A DNA stretch of 64,000 bases from Micromonospora echinaurantiaca. GTDB lineage: Bacteria; Actinomycetota; Actinomycetes; Mycobacteriales; Micromonosporaceae. The stretch spans positions 4,331,001 to 4,395,000 of the forward strand of contig NZ_LT607750.1 of assembly GCF_900090235.1 (NCBI RefSeq). The letters run 5' to 3'. Of the stretch, positions 16,491-27,996 are shown one piece after another. Within the stretch, counting starts at the first letter, position 1. Every line of letters begins with the position of its first letter. The position numbers were made by a program, and so were the translations under genes. Below the pieces are notes generated by a model. That model searched no databases. It had not been told where the DNA came from and saw nothing but the letters and a program-made list of their open reading frames with translations.

Positions 16491-17797
16491 CCGGGATGGA
16501 GGCGGCGTCGGCAGGGTCGGGCGTGGCGACCGACAGCCTTGTCCGGTTCCACCCGCTTCGGGTCCGTCCGTCCGACGACGACCCGGACATGGTGGTGGCG
16601 GGTCGGCCGGACGTCGGCGAGTTCGTGGAGTTGCCGGCGGTCGGCGCCCGGGCCGTCGAACTGCTCGACGCCGGGCTGTCGATCGGCGCGGCCGAGCACC
16701 GGCTCGTCACCGAACACGACGTCGACGTCGATTTGGTGGACCTGGTGGAGGCGCTGCGCGAGGCGGGCCTGGTCGCGAAAATCGACGGTCGGCCGGTCGT
16801 CGACCCGCACCGCCCGCTCCGACCGCACCTGCCCGGCCTACGGGCCGGGCACGTGAGCTGGCTCTTCGGCCCGGCGGCGAAGCTGGCCTACCTGGCGCTG
16901 GTCGCGACGACCCTGGTCACCGTCGTACGCGATCCCGACCTGCTGCCGTCGTACCGGGACTTCTTCTGGACCGACTACGTCGGCCTCGCCGTGCTGGTCA
17001 ACACCGCGCTCTTCTCAGTCACAGTGACGATTCACGAGCTGAGCCACCTGGTCGCGGCCCGCTCGCTGGGCGCGCCGGCGCGGATCCGGTTCGCGACCCG
17101 GCTGCACCACCTGGTGCTGGAGACCGACGTGACGGCGATCTGGTCGGTGCCGCGCCGGAACCGGTACCGGGTCTACCTGAGCGGGCTGCTCTGGGACCTC
17201 GCCGTCGTCTGCGGCGCGCTACTGCTGATCGGGTACGCCGGGCCGCCGCCGCTGGTCGAAGGGCTGCTGGCCGCCGTCGTGCTGGTGATCGTCATGTCGA
17301 TGGTGCTGCAACTGCACGTCTACATGCGCACCGACCTCTACTTCGTCCTGCTCGACCTGCTGCGGTGCCGCAACCTGTTCCACGACGGCCTCGCGTACGC
17401 CCGACACCTGCTGCGCCGGTGCGGCCACGCGGCGCTGCCCCGCCGGGTGGCGGCGGCCGGGACGGATCCGAGCGCCGAGCTGCCGGCGCACGAGCGCCGC
17501 GCGGTGCGGCTCTACTCGGCGGCGGTCGTGCTCGGCAGCCTGGTCGCGCTGGCCAGCTTCGTCGGCTTCGGGATCCCGATCCTGCTGAACGGGGCGGTCC
17601 AGGCCGGCTCGGCGGTGATCGCCGGCGCGACCGGTGGAAGCCTGCTCGCGGCCGTGGACGGGGCGCTGGTGCTGGCGGTCGAGGGCACCCTGCAGGCGAT
17701 CTACCTCGGCACGCTCTACCGCCGGCACGCCCGTCGCCGCCGGACGCCGGCCAGCAACCGGGACGTGCCGCGGGCCGCGCCGATGCCCGCCGGCTGA
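16487..17797 (+). CDS. M50-family membrane metalloprotease with PqqD-like N-terminal domain
   Basis: A 436-residue integral membrane zinc protease. The N-terminal ~110 residues are a PqqD-like winged helix (VELPAVGARAVELLDAGLSIGAAEHRL...VEALREAGLVAKIDG). The zinc motif HELSH (H183, E184, H187) lies in a membrane helix, and the second motif RTDLYFVLLD (D283) supplies the third ligand, as in site-2-protease-type M50 enzymes. About six to eight helices are visible, the last two after residue 340. It overlaps the E1 gene by ATGA, so the two are translationally coupled. In RiPP clusters M50 proteins of this layout remove leaders or process precursors at the membrane. Here the expected substrate is the 35-residue peptide, which is inference. 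Confidence 0.83.
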   Translation: MTGMEAASAGSGVATDSLVRFHPLRVRPSDDDPDMVVAGRPDVGEFVELPAVGARAVELLDAGLSIGAAEHRLVTEHDVDVDLVDLVEALREAGLVAKIDGRPVVDPHRPLRPHLPGLRAGHVSWLFGPAAKLAYLALVATTLVTVVRDPDLLPSYRDFFWTDYVGLAVLVNTALFSVTVTIHELSHLVAARSLGAPARIRFATRLHHLVLETDVTAIWSVPRRNRYRVYLSGLLWDLAVVCGALLLIGYAGPPPLVEGLLAAVVLVIVMSMVLQLHVYMRTDLYFVLLDLLRCRNLFHDGLAYARHLLRRCGHAALPRRVAAAGTDPSAELPAHERRAVRLYSAAVVLGSLVALASFVGFGIPILLNGAVQAGSAVIAGATGGSLLAAVDGALVLAVEGTLQAIYLGTLYRRHARRRRTPASNRDVPRAAPMPAG

Positions 17798-17803
17798 CCG
17801 GGC

Positions 17804-17833
17804 GGGGTGGCCCGCTCGGCCGGCCGCCACCCC
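17804..17833 (+). terminator. Terminator after the M50 gene
   Basis: Perfect 8-bp stem GGGGTGGC (17804-17811) / GCCACCCC (17826-17833) with a 14-nt loop, 7 bp beyond the stop codon. It separates the peptide-E1-M50 unit from the regulator gene. Confidence 0.55.
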
Positions 17834-17849
17834 ACCCCGGGACGCCACG

Positions 17850-17877
17850 TTGCCCATTTCCCGCCCTCGCCTACTGT
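17850..17877 (+). promoter_or_regulatory. Sigma-70-like promoter of the tandem BTAD regulator
   Basis: TTGCCC (17850-17855) and TACTGT (17872-17877) with a 16-bp spacer. It lies after the terminator at 17804-17833 and about 70 bp before the GTG at 17947. Confidence 0.5.
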
Positions 17878-17889
17878 CGAGCCTGACAC

Positions 17890-17919
17890 GGCGACCGCGA
17901 GCCACCGATCGCGGTCGCC
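17890..17919 (+). promoter_or_regulatory. 11-bp perfect hairpin in the leader of the BTAD regulator
   Basis: Arms GGCGACCGCGA (17890-17900) and complement (17909-17919) with an 8-nt loop. It sits a few bases after the expected transcription start and 27 bp before the start codon. It could be an RNA hairpin or a repressor/autoregulatory site. Confidence 0.5.
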
Positions 17920-17946
17920 CTGACCGGCGCTTCGGAGGGCGAACAG

Positions 17947-20900
17947 GTGCCAGCGGTGACGTTCCGGCTGCTCGGTCCGGTCGAGGTGCGCGTCGACGAC
18001 CGGCCGGTACCCGTGGGCGGCCCGCGTAGCCAGGCCATGATGGCCGCGCTGCTGCTGGAAGCCAACCGCCTGGTCCCGGTCTCCCGGCTGGTGGACGCCG
18101 CCTGGGGCGACCATCCCCCGGCGAGCGCCGAGGTGCAGGTCCGCAACCGGGTGGCCGCCGCGCGGCGAGCGATGCGCGAGGCCGGACTTCCCGCCGACGT
18201 CATCGGCACCCAGGGCTCCGGCTACCTGCTGACGGTCGCCGACGGTCAGCTCGACCTGGACGTCTTCGAGGCACGGGTCCGCCAGTCCGACCGGCACCTC
18301 GACCAGGGCGCGCCGGAGGCCGCCGTGGCCAGCCTCCGGGAGGCGCTGGCGCTGTGGCACGGCCCGGCGCTGGACGGCCTGCGTACGCCGGCGCTGACCG
18401 CCGCCGCCCAACGCCTCGACGAGCGCCGGATGACGGTGGTCGAGCGGTGCCTCGATCTCGAACTGGGCCTCGGCCGGTACGACGAGGTGATCGGCCGGCT
18501 GCTGGAACTCGTCGAGGCGTACCCGTGGCGCGAACCGCTGGTCGGCCGGCTCATGCGGGCGCTGTACCTGACCAACCGGCCGGGCGAGGCGCTGGACCGC
18601 TTCGACCAGTTCCGCCGCCGCCTGGTCCAGGAGCTCGGCGTCGACCCGACCCCGGAGCTGGCCCGGCTACGCGACCTGATCCTGCGCAACGACCCCAGCC
18701 TCCAGGTCGTACCAGAGCCGGTGGTGAAGGACCTCCACCAGGAGGTCCGCCGCGGTGCGCCGCGGCCGACGGGCCAGCCGACCGCCGACGCCCGGACCAG
18801 GACCGCGGCGCCGGAGCGACGTGGTGCGTCGGCCGGCGAGGTGCTGTGGTTCGGGTTGCTCGGCCCGCTGCGGGTGGAACGCGACGGCTCGGCGCTGCCG
18901 GCCCTCCCACCCCGCTCCCGCATCGTGCTGGCCTGCCTGCTGGTGCGGGCCGGTGACCCCGTCGATCTCGACACCCTGGCGGAGGAGATCTGGGGCATGG
19001 ATCCGCCCGCGGCGGCCCACGCCGAACTGCGCGAACTCGTCGACGCCGTCCGGCACCACCTCGGCCCGACCGGTCAGGACCTGCTGGTGCCCGCCCGGGA
19101 CGGTTACGTCCTGCACCTGACGCCGGACCAGCTCGACGCGCAGACCTTCCGGCAGCTGACCGGCGCCGCCCGGACCGGCAACGATCAGGATCAGGCGCTG
19201 TCCCTGCTGGACCGGGCGTTCGCCCTGCGCCGCGGAGTGACGCTCGCCGACGTACGAACCGGACCGCTGCTCAGCTGGTACACGGCGCAGCTCGACGCGG
19301 AGTTCACCTACGCCGTGGAGGAGCAGGCCGCCCTGCTGTTGCGCCTGGATCGGGCGAAGGACGCGGTGCCGCTGCTGCGCCGGCACGTCGCCGCCAATCC
19401 GACCCGGGAACGGGCGCACGCCCTGTTGATGAACGGGCTCAGCCAGGCCGGCGATCCGGCGGGGGCGCTGGAGGCGTACGAACGTGCCCGGCTGGCCCTG
19501 CGTGAGCAGCTCGGCATCGAACCGGGGCCGGATCTGCGGCAGGCCCACCGTGCGGTGCTGACGCATGACAAGACGCTCTGGACGCCCGGCGATCCGGTCA
19601 CCGGTCCGGCGCCGTCGGCGGAACCGGCCGGGGTCCGACCGCGGCAGTTGCCGCCCGCGCCAGCCGTACTGGTCGGCCGGGTTCGGGAGCGCACCGCCCT
19701 GCGGCTCGCCGCCGGTGCGTCCCGCACCGGAGCGCGTCCGGCCGTGCTCGCCCTCAACGGCCCCGCCGGCTCCGGAAAGTCGACCCTGGCGGTGTGGCTG
19801 GCGCACCGGTTCGCCGACCGGTTCCCGGACGGCCAGCTCTACCTGGACCTGCAGGGTTCCACCCCGGCGCTCACCCCGCTCACGCCGCTCGCGGCACTGA
19901 CCCGGCTGTTGACCGGCCTGGGCCTGCCCGCCTCGGCGATCAGTGGCGACCACGCGGAGGCGACCGCCCAGTTCCGCTCCCTGTCGGCCAGCCGCAAGGT
20001 GCTGATCCTGCTCGACAACGCCATCGACGCGCACCAGGTCGCCACGCTGTTGCCCGCGTCGGCGGACTGCCTGGTGCTGGTGACCAGCCGGATAATGCTC
20101 AACTCGCTGGACGGCGCGGTGCACGTGCCGGTCGGCCCGCTGTCACCCGCGGAGTCCGTACGGATGCTCGCCGAGCTGGTCGGTGCGGAACGGGTGGCCG
20201 CGGAGCCGGAGCAGGCCGCCCGGCTCGGCCGGCTGTGCGAGCACCTTCCGTTGCCGCTGCGGGTGGTCGGTGCCCGGTTGGCCGCCCACCCGGCGCTGTC
20301 GCTCCAGCGGCTGGCGGACCGGCTGACCGACGAGCGCAACCGGCTGGACCTGCTGGAGCTCCCCCAGTTCAGCGTCCGGGCCTGCCTGCGCTCCGGGTAT
20401 CAGCAGCTACACGAATCCGGGACCCTGGTGGACCAGCAGGCGGCCCAGGCGTTCCGCCTGCTGGCGGAGCTGGCCGTGCAGCCGTTCGACGCCGCCGCCG
20501 TCTCCGCGCTGTTGGACGTGCCGGCGGCCCGAGCCGACGCCGTCGTGGAACGCCTGGTCGAACTGCAGCTGCTGGAGCTGCTCGAGTCCGACCGGTACCG
20601 CCTGCACGACCTGCTGCGGCTCACCGGCCAGGAACTGATCGACGCCGACGGAGGCGGGCCCGAGACGCGCGCCGCCGCCGAGCGGATCATCGCCTACTAC
20701 GTGGCGACCGCCTGGCGGGCGGCCAACATCGTCCGGCCGGGACCGCTCGACCGTGGGCCGGTCGAGTCCCCGCACGCGGTGACCTTCCCCGACCCGACGG
20801 CCGCCAACGGCTGGCTGGAGCGCGAACTCCCCACGCTGCTGGCCGTCGCCCGCCGTCATCCCGGCACGGCCGCACTGGATCTGCTGCGGGCGATCGGCCC

Positions 20901-21861
20901 CTACCTGGCGCCCCGGTCCCGTTGGGCGGAGCTCGGTGAGCTCGCGGCGCTCGCCCGGGACGCCGCCGCCGGCGATCTGGCGGGTGAGTCGCTGGCCCTG
21001 ACCTCACTGGGGCTGGCCCGGCACCGGCTCGGTCACCAGCAGGAAGCGCTGGCGCAGCTCGAGGCCGCGCTGGCGATCCGGAAGCGGACCGGTGACCCGC
21101 TGCAGGCGACGACGTTGCAGATCATCGGGTTGATCTACTACGAGATCGAGCGGCCCGCCGACGCCGTCTCCTGTTTCGTCCAGGCGTACCGGCTGTACCG
21201 GAAGGCGGGTAACGGCTTCAACATGGCGGTCAGCCTGCACAACCTCGGCGAGGCGTACGACGTCCTGGGCCGCCCGGCGGCCGCGGAGCGCTTCGCCCGC
21301 CGCGCGTTGGCGGCCCGGCAGGCGCTCGGCGACCGGTTCCTGGCGATGTCCCGCGTGTCGGTCGGCCGGGCCCTGGTCCGGCAGGGCCGGGCCGAGGAGG
21401 CCGGCTCGTGGCTGGACCATGGCATCGCCGAGGCCCGCGAGGTGGGATACGGCGAGGCGGAATGGCACGGCCTGATCGTCCGGTCCGAGGTCGCGGTGCG
21501 CCGCGGCGAAGCCGAGGCCGCCCTCGCCGACCTGCACCGCGCGGGTCACCTCGCCGAGGGCCTGGGCCGCCCCTTCCTGTACGGCATCGTGCTGCGGCAG
21601 TCCGCCCGGGTGCACGAGATGACCGGGGACCTCGGCCTCGCCGAGTCGAGCCGGGCCGCCGCGCGGGAGATCCTGGACAACTGCGTGACCGGCCGCGATC
21701 CCGGGATCGAGAGGTTCCTGGCCGACACCGATCCGGACCGCCGGACGGCGCGTGCCGCCGACCACCGCCGGCCGGGCGACGGCGACCACGGCGGCGCGGA
21801 CCGGTCCGGGGCGGCAGCCGTCGCTGGCCGGGTCGGCACCGTCGGCGTCCGGCGGCGGTGA
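17947..21861 (+). CDS. AfsR/SARP-type regulator with two tandem HTH-BTAD modules, NB-ARC ATPase and TPRs
   Basis: A 1304-residue transcriptional activator. Module 1 (residues 1-245) has an OmpR-type winged helix (FRLLGPVEVRVDDRPVPVGGPRSQAMMAALL) and a BTAD domain. Module 2 begins at 299 (FGLLGPLRVERDG...PPRSRIVLACLLVRAG) and carries a second BTAD to about 540. An NB-ARC domain follows, with P-loop GPAGSGKST (605-613), the ILLDNAID Walker B and GLPL-like HLPLPLRVVG. TPR-like helices run from about 1000 to 1250, and the tail is low-complexity. SARPs normally carry one HTH-BTAD, so the duplication is unusual. The GTG at 17947 has GGAGG about 9 nt upstream. Adjacent to the peptide/E1/M50 unit, it is a candidate activator for it. 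Confidence 0.87.
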   Translation: MPAVTFRLLGPVEVRVDDRPVPVGGPRSQAMMAALLLEANRLVPVSRLVDAAWGDHPPASAEVQVRNRVAAARRAMREAGLPADVIGTQGSGYLLTVADGQLDLDVFEARVRQSDRHLDQGAPEAAVASLREALALWHGPALDGLRTPALTAAAQRLDERRMTVVERCLDLELGLGRYDEVIGRLLELVEAYPWREPLVGRLMRALYLTNRPGEALDRFDQFRRRLVQELGVDPTPELARLRDLILRNDPSLQVVPEPVVKDLHQEVRRGAPRPTGQPTADARTRTAAPERRGASAGEVLWFGLLGPLRVERDGSALPALPPRSRIVLACLLVRAGDPVDLDTLAEEIWGMDPPAAAHAELRELVDAVRHHLGPTGQDLLVPARDGYVLHLTPDQLDAQTFRQLTGAARTGNDQDQALSLLDRAFALRRGVTLADVRTGPLLSWYTAQLDAEFTYAVEEQAALLLRLDRAKDAVPLLRRHVAANPTRERAHALLMNGLSQAGDPAGALEAYERARLALREQLGIEPGPDLRQAHRAVLTHDKTLWTPGDPVTGPAPSAEPAGVRPRQLPPAPAVLVGRVRERTALRLAAGASRTGARPAVLALNGPAGSGKSTLAVWLAHRFADRFPDGQLYLDLQGSTPALTPLTPLAALTRLLTGLGLPASAISGDHAEATAQFRSLSASRKVLILLDNAIDAHQVATLLPASADCLVLVTSRIMLNSLDGAVHVPVGPLSPAESVRMLAELVGAERVAAEPEQAARLGRLCEHLPLPLRVVGARLAAHPALSLQRLADRLTDERNRLDLLELPQFSVRACLRSGYQQLHESGTLVDQQAAQAFRLLAELAVQPFDAAAVSALLDVPAARADAVVERLVELQLLELLESDRYRLHDLLRLTGQELIDADGGGPETRAAAERIIAYYVATAWRAANIVRPGPLDRGPVESPHAVTFPDPTAANGWLERELPTLLAVARRHPGTAALDLLRAIGPYLAPRSRWAELGELAALARDAAAGDLAGESLALTSLGLARHRLGHQQEALAQLEAALAIRKRTGDPLQATTLQIIGLIYYEIERPADAVSCFVQAYRLYRKAGNGFNMAVSLHNLGEAYDVLGRPAAAERFARRALAARQALGDRFLAMSRVSVGRALVRQGRAEEAGSWLDHGIAEAREVGYGEAEWHGLIVRSEVAVRRGEAEAALADLHRAGHLAEGLGRPFLYGIVLRQSARVHEMTGDLGLAESSRAAAREILDNCVTGRDPGIERFLADTDPDRRTARAADHRRPGDGDHGGADRSGAAAVAGRVGTVGVRRR

Positions 21862-21868
21862 GCGACGC

Positions 21869-23245
<1,377 letters not shown>

Positions 23246-23492
23246 GGTGCTCTCCAAGGGGTACGAGGTGTGGCCTCTGCTCGCCTGGCGGCGATCGTGC
23301 CTGGGCGGGCCGGCGGACGAGCCGCCCGACGATCGTCGCACGGACCACGGGCCACCGCCCGGACGGGTTTCCGACAAATCAGGCGTCGTACCGCCGCTGC
23401 CCGGCCGCACCATGCTGCTCGGCAGTGGGGCAGGGTCCGGCGGGTGTGCGGCCGGCCACCGGCGACGGTACCGACAGCCGGACCGACGACGG

Positions 23493-23524
23493 GCGGGCCG
23501 GTCGGCGTACGCCGACCGGCCCGC
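23493..23524 (-). terminator. Terminator of katG, 32-bp perfect palindrome
   Basis: A perfect 16+16 dyad; the left half begins GCGGGCCGGTCGGCGT. It starts 10 bp beyond the katG stop (23534). No gene was found in the rest of the 288-bp gap 23246-23533. Confidence 0.8.
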
Positions 23525-23533
23525 AGGTCGGGA

Positions 23534-25813
<2,280 letters not shown>

Positions 25814-26245
25814 TCAGGAGTTGCCAGCGGTGGAGCAGTCGGGGCAGCGGCCCCGGTAGACGACCTCGGCCTCGTCGATCGAGAAACCGTGGTCGTCGGA
25901 CGCGGTCAGGCAGGGCGCCGCGCCGACGGCGCAGTCGACGTCGGCGATCAGGCCGCAGGACCGGCACACCACGTGGTGGTGGTTGTCCCCGGTCCGCGCC
26001 TCGTAGCGGGCCACGCTGCCGGGCGGCTCGATGCGCCGCACCAGGCCCGCGGCGGTCAGCGCGCGGAGCACGTCGTACACCGCCTGGCGGGACACCTCGG
26101 GGAGGTGCCTGCGCACGGCACCGATGATCGCGTCGGTGTCGGCGTGCGGGTGCGCGTGCACCGCGTTCAGCACCGCCACCCGGGGACGGGTCACGCGCAA
26201 CGCGGCCCCGCGCAGCATCTGCTGGAAGTCCAGAGCCGTGGCCAC
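25814..26245 (-). CDS. furA: Fur-family peroxide-responsive repressor FurA
   Basis: A 143-residue Fur-family metalloregulator. The winged helix spans about 20-85 (LRVTRPRVAVLNAVHAHPHADTDAIIGAVRRHL...VYDVLRALTAAGLVRRIE). The metal-binding HHHVVCRSCGLIADVDC segment carries a CxxC, and a second CPDC is near the C-terminus. It controls itself and katG. A GTG at 26245 is chosen because the upstream frame (TTG at 26281) coincides with a promoter -35 box. With the -10 box ending 7 nt before the GTG, the mRNA is probably leaderless. Confidence 0.93.
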   Translation of the reverse strand: MATALDFQQMLRGAALRVTRPRVAVLNAVHAHPHADTDAIIGAVRRHLPEVSRQAVYDVLRALTAAGLVRRIEPPGSVARYEARTGDNHHHVVCRSCGLIADVDCAVGAAPCLTASDDHGFSIDEAEVVYRGRCPDCSTAGNS

Positions 26246-26252
26246 GCCCGGA

Positions 26253-26281
26253 AGTCTGGCCGGTTTTCTGGAATGAGTCAA
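26253..26281 (-). promoter_or_regulatory. furA-katG promoter and AT-rich autoregulatory region
   Basis: On the minus strand TTGACT (26276-26281) and CAGACT (26253-26258) have a 17-bp spacer, and the GTG of furA begins 7 nt after the -10 box, giving a leaderless transcript. The AT-rich stretch 26262-26288 around the -35 box stands out in this GC-rich window. It resembles the conserved FurA-binding region known upstream of mycobacterial furA; that resemblance is from memory. Confidence 0.65.
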
Positions 26282-26531
26282 GAAAAAATCTCGGACGTCA
26301 CCTCGGCCCGGCCAGGGCCGTCCGCCCCCGCCAGCTCACCGGACCTCGGCGGGCGGGGTCCGGCCGCCATCGAAAGTCGTTTGCCGCCGTACGGCCGGCT
26401 CCGGCAGGGTGACCTCCATGACGTTCTGACGGACCCTCGCCACGCACCGAGGCCCCCGCAGCGCCCCCGCAGCGCCGCCAGGGCGCCGCCGTGCCCTTCC
26501 GTCCATCCCTCTCCCCGAGAAGTGAGCGTCG

Positions 26532-27719
26532 TTGTCCCAGCAGCACGTCCGGCAGGAGTCCCTGCCGCAGCCCACCTCCGCCACCGTCACCGTCTTCGCC
26601 TCCCCCACCAGCTGGATCGAGTCCGACGCGGTCGCCCAGTGCCACCAGGTCGCCACCCTCGACGGCATGATCCACGTCGCCGGCATGCCGGACCTGCACC
26701 CCGGCAAGGGCGCGCCGATCGGCGCCGCCATGACGTCGACCGAGCTGTACCCGTTCCTGGTCGGCTCCGACATCGGATGCGGCATCGCGGTGTTCCCGAT
26801 CAACCTCCGGCGCGTCGTACCCGAGAAGCTCGCCGCCCGGTTCCCCGACCTGGACCGCGCGCTCGACCCGGACCGGGACGCCGACGACCCGGCCTGGTCC
26901 GTCCTGACCGGCGAGGTGCCCGCCGGCCACGTCGACGGGCTCGGGACGGTCGGCCGGGGTAACCACTTCGTCGAACTGGCCCGGATCGGCACCGTCTTCG
27001 AGCCCGGCCACGCGAGCCGACTCGGGCTCGACGCCGGCGACCTCGTGCTCGTCGTGCACAGCGGTTCCCGCGGGCTGGGCGAGCGCATCCTGCGGGCGCA
27101 CACCGAGGTCCACGGCGCCGGCCCCACCCCGGACCCCGCCGCCTACCTGGCGGCGCATGACGACGCCGTACGGTGGGGATCGCTCAACCGGCGGCTGCTG
27201 GCCGCCCGGGTGGCGTACGCCCTCGGGGCCGAGCCGACCGAGCCGGTGGTCGACCAGTGCCACAACCTGGTGCAGCGCCGCGACGGGGTCTACCTGCACC
27301 GCAAGGGCGCGGCGCCGGGCGACGGCCGGGACGTGCTGGTCGCCGGCACCCGCGGCACCCCCTCCCACCTGGTGGCCGCCCACGCCGGGCCGGAGGCCAA
27401 CCACTCGGTGGCGCACGGCGCGGGGCGGAAGATGTCCCGCGCCGACGCGCTGCGCCGGGGCCGGGTCAAGCACACCGTCGAGGAGCTGCGCCGCACCCCG
27501 GTGGGGTCGCTGGTGGTCTGCGGCGACCGCCAACTGCTCTTCGAGGAGGCGCCCACGGCCTACAAGCGCATCGAGCGGGTGATCGGCGACCTCGTCGACC
27601 ACGGCCTGGCCAGCCCGGTGGCCACCACGGTTCCGGTGGTCACCTACAAGACGCCCGACGTCGGGTCCACGCCCCGGCCGGACCGCCGGGACGACCGCCG
27701 CCGGCGAGGCCGGCGATGA
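26532..27719 (+). CDS. rtcB: RNA-splicing ligase RtcB homologue
   Basis: A 395-residue RtcB-family 3'-phosphate/5'-OH RNA ligase, using GTP and Mn2+. Key motifs are intact: the metal-binding Cys in VGSDIGCGI, GRGNHFVEL, HSGSRGLGE, and the guanylylated His in AHGAGRKMSR. The last ~20 residues are a basic Arg-rich tail. The start is TTG at 26532 with only a weak AGAAG-like ribosome binding site. The 3' end overlaps the start of a prfH remnant by ATGA. That arrangement identifies it as the RtcB member of the RtcB-PrfH pair, in which PrfH releases ribosomes cleaved in 16S rRNA and RtcB reseals the rRNA. Confidence 0.92.
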   Translation: MSQQHVRQESLPQPTSATVTVFASPTSWIESDAVAQCHQVATLDGMIHVAGMPDLHPGKGAPIGAAMTSTELYPFLVGSDIGCGIAVFPINLRRVVPEKLAARFPDLDRALDPDRDADDPAWSVLTGEVPAGHVDGLGTVGRGNHFVELARIGTVFEPGHASRLGLDAGDLVLVVHSGSRGLGERILRAHTEVHGAGPTPDPAAYLAAHDDAVRWGSLNRRLLAARVAYALGAEPTEPVVDQCHNLVQRRDGVYLHRKGAAPGDGRDVLVAGTRGTPSHLVAAHAGPEANHSVAHGAGRKMSRADALRRGRVKHTVEELRRTPVGSLVVCGDRQLLFEEAPTAYKRIERVIGDLVDHGLASPVATTVPVVTYKTPDVGSTPRPDRRDDRRRRGRR

Positions 27720-27977
27720 GCGTCCACCTGCTGCTCTCCGCCGGGGACGGGAACAGGGTCAGCACGGCGGTCCGGGCCACCCACCGCCCCACGGGCCTGG
27801 TCGTCGTGGTCGACACCGAACGGCGGTTCAGCCTCAACCGCCGCACCGCGATCGAGCTGCTGCGGCAGCGCGTGGAGCCGGGGGGACGAGGCGGCGCGGC
27901 AGGCCGCCGACACCGCCCGGTGGCGCATCCACGACGACCTCGTCCGCGGCCACCCCATCCGGGTCGAACGCCCGTGA
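27716..27977 (+). pseudogene. prfH: prfH remnant (peptide chain release factor homologue), internally deleted and frameshifted
   Basis: Only the two ends of PrfH remain. The N-terminal SVHLLLSAGDG joins directly to NRVSTAVRATHRPTGLVVVVDTERR, which is the region just after the catalytic GGQ loop in class I release factors; the GGQ and preceding domain, some 120 residues, are missing. After ELLRQRVEP a run of six G (27880-27885) shifts the frame. The family-typical C-terminus (ARWRIHDDLVRGHPIRVERP) continues in the next frame to the stop at 27975-27977. A sequencing error could explain the frameshift but not the internal deletion. The ATGA overlap with rtcB shows it was once translationally coupled. 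Confidence 0.8.
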
Positions 27978-27996
27978 CCGCCGGCGCGACGGTTCG

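Noticed and set aside
17798..17946. Second precursor peptide gene between M50 and regulator
   Set aside because: The interval holds a terminator, promoter and hairpin; no small frame with a ribosome binding site was seen.
26246..26281. Longer furA starting at TTG 26281
   Set aside because: The TTG coincides with the -35 box of a good promoter and family members start at the VATALDF segment.
26480..26531. Extra small gene between furA and rtcB
   Set aside because: Frames there are short Pro/Arg runs and no ribosome binding site plus start pair was found.
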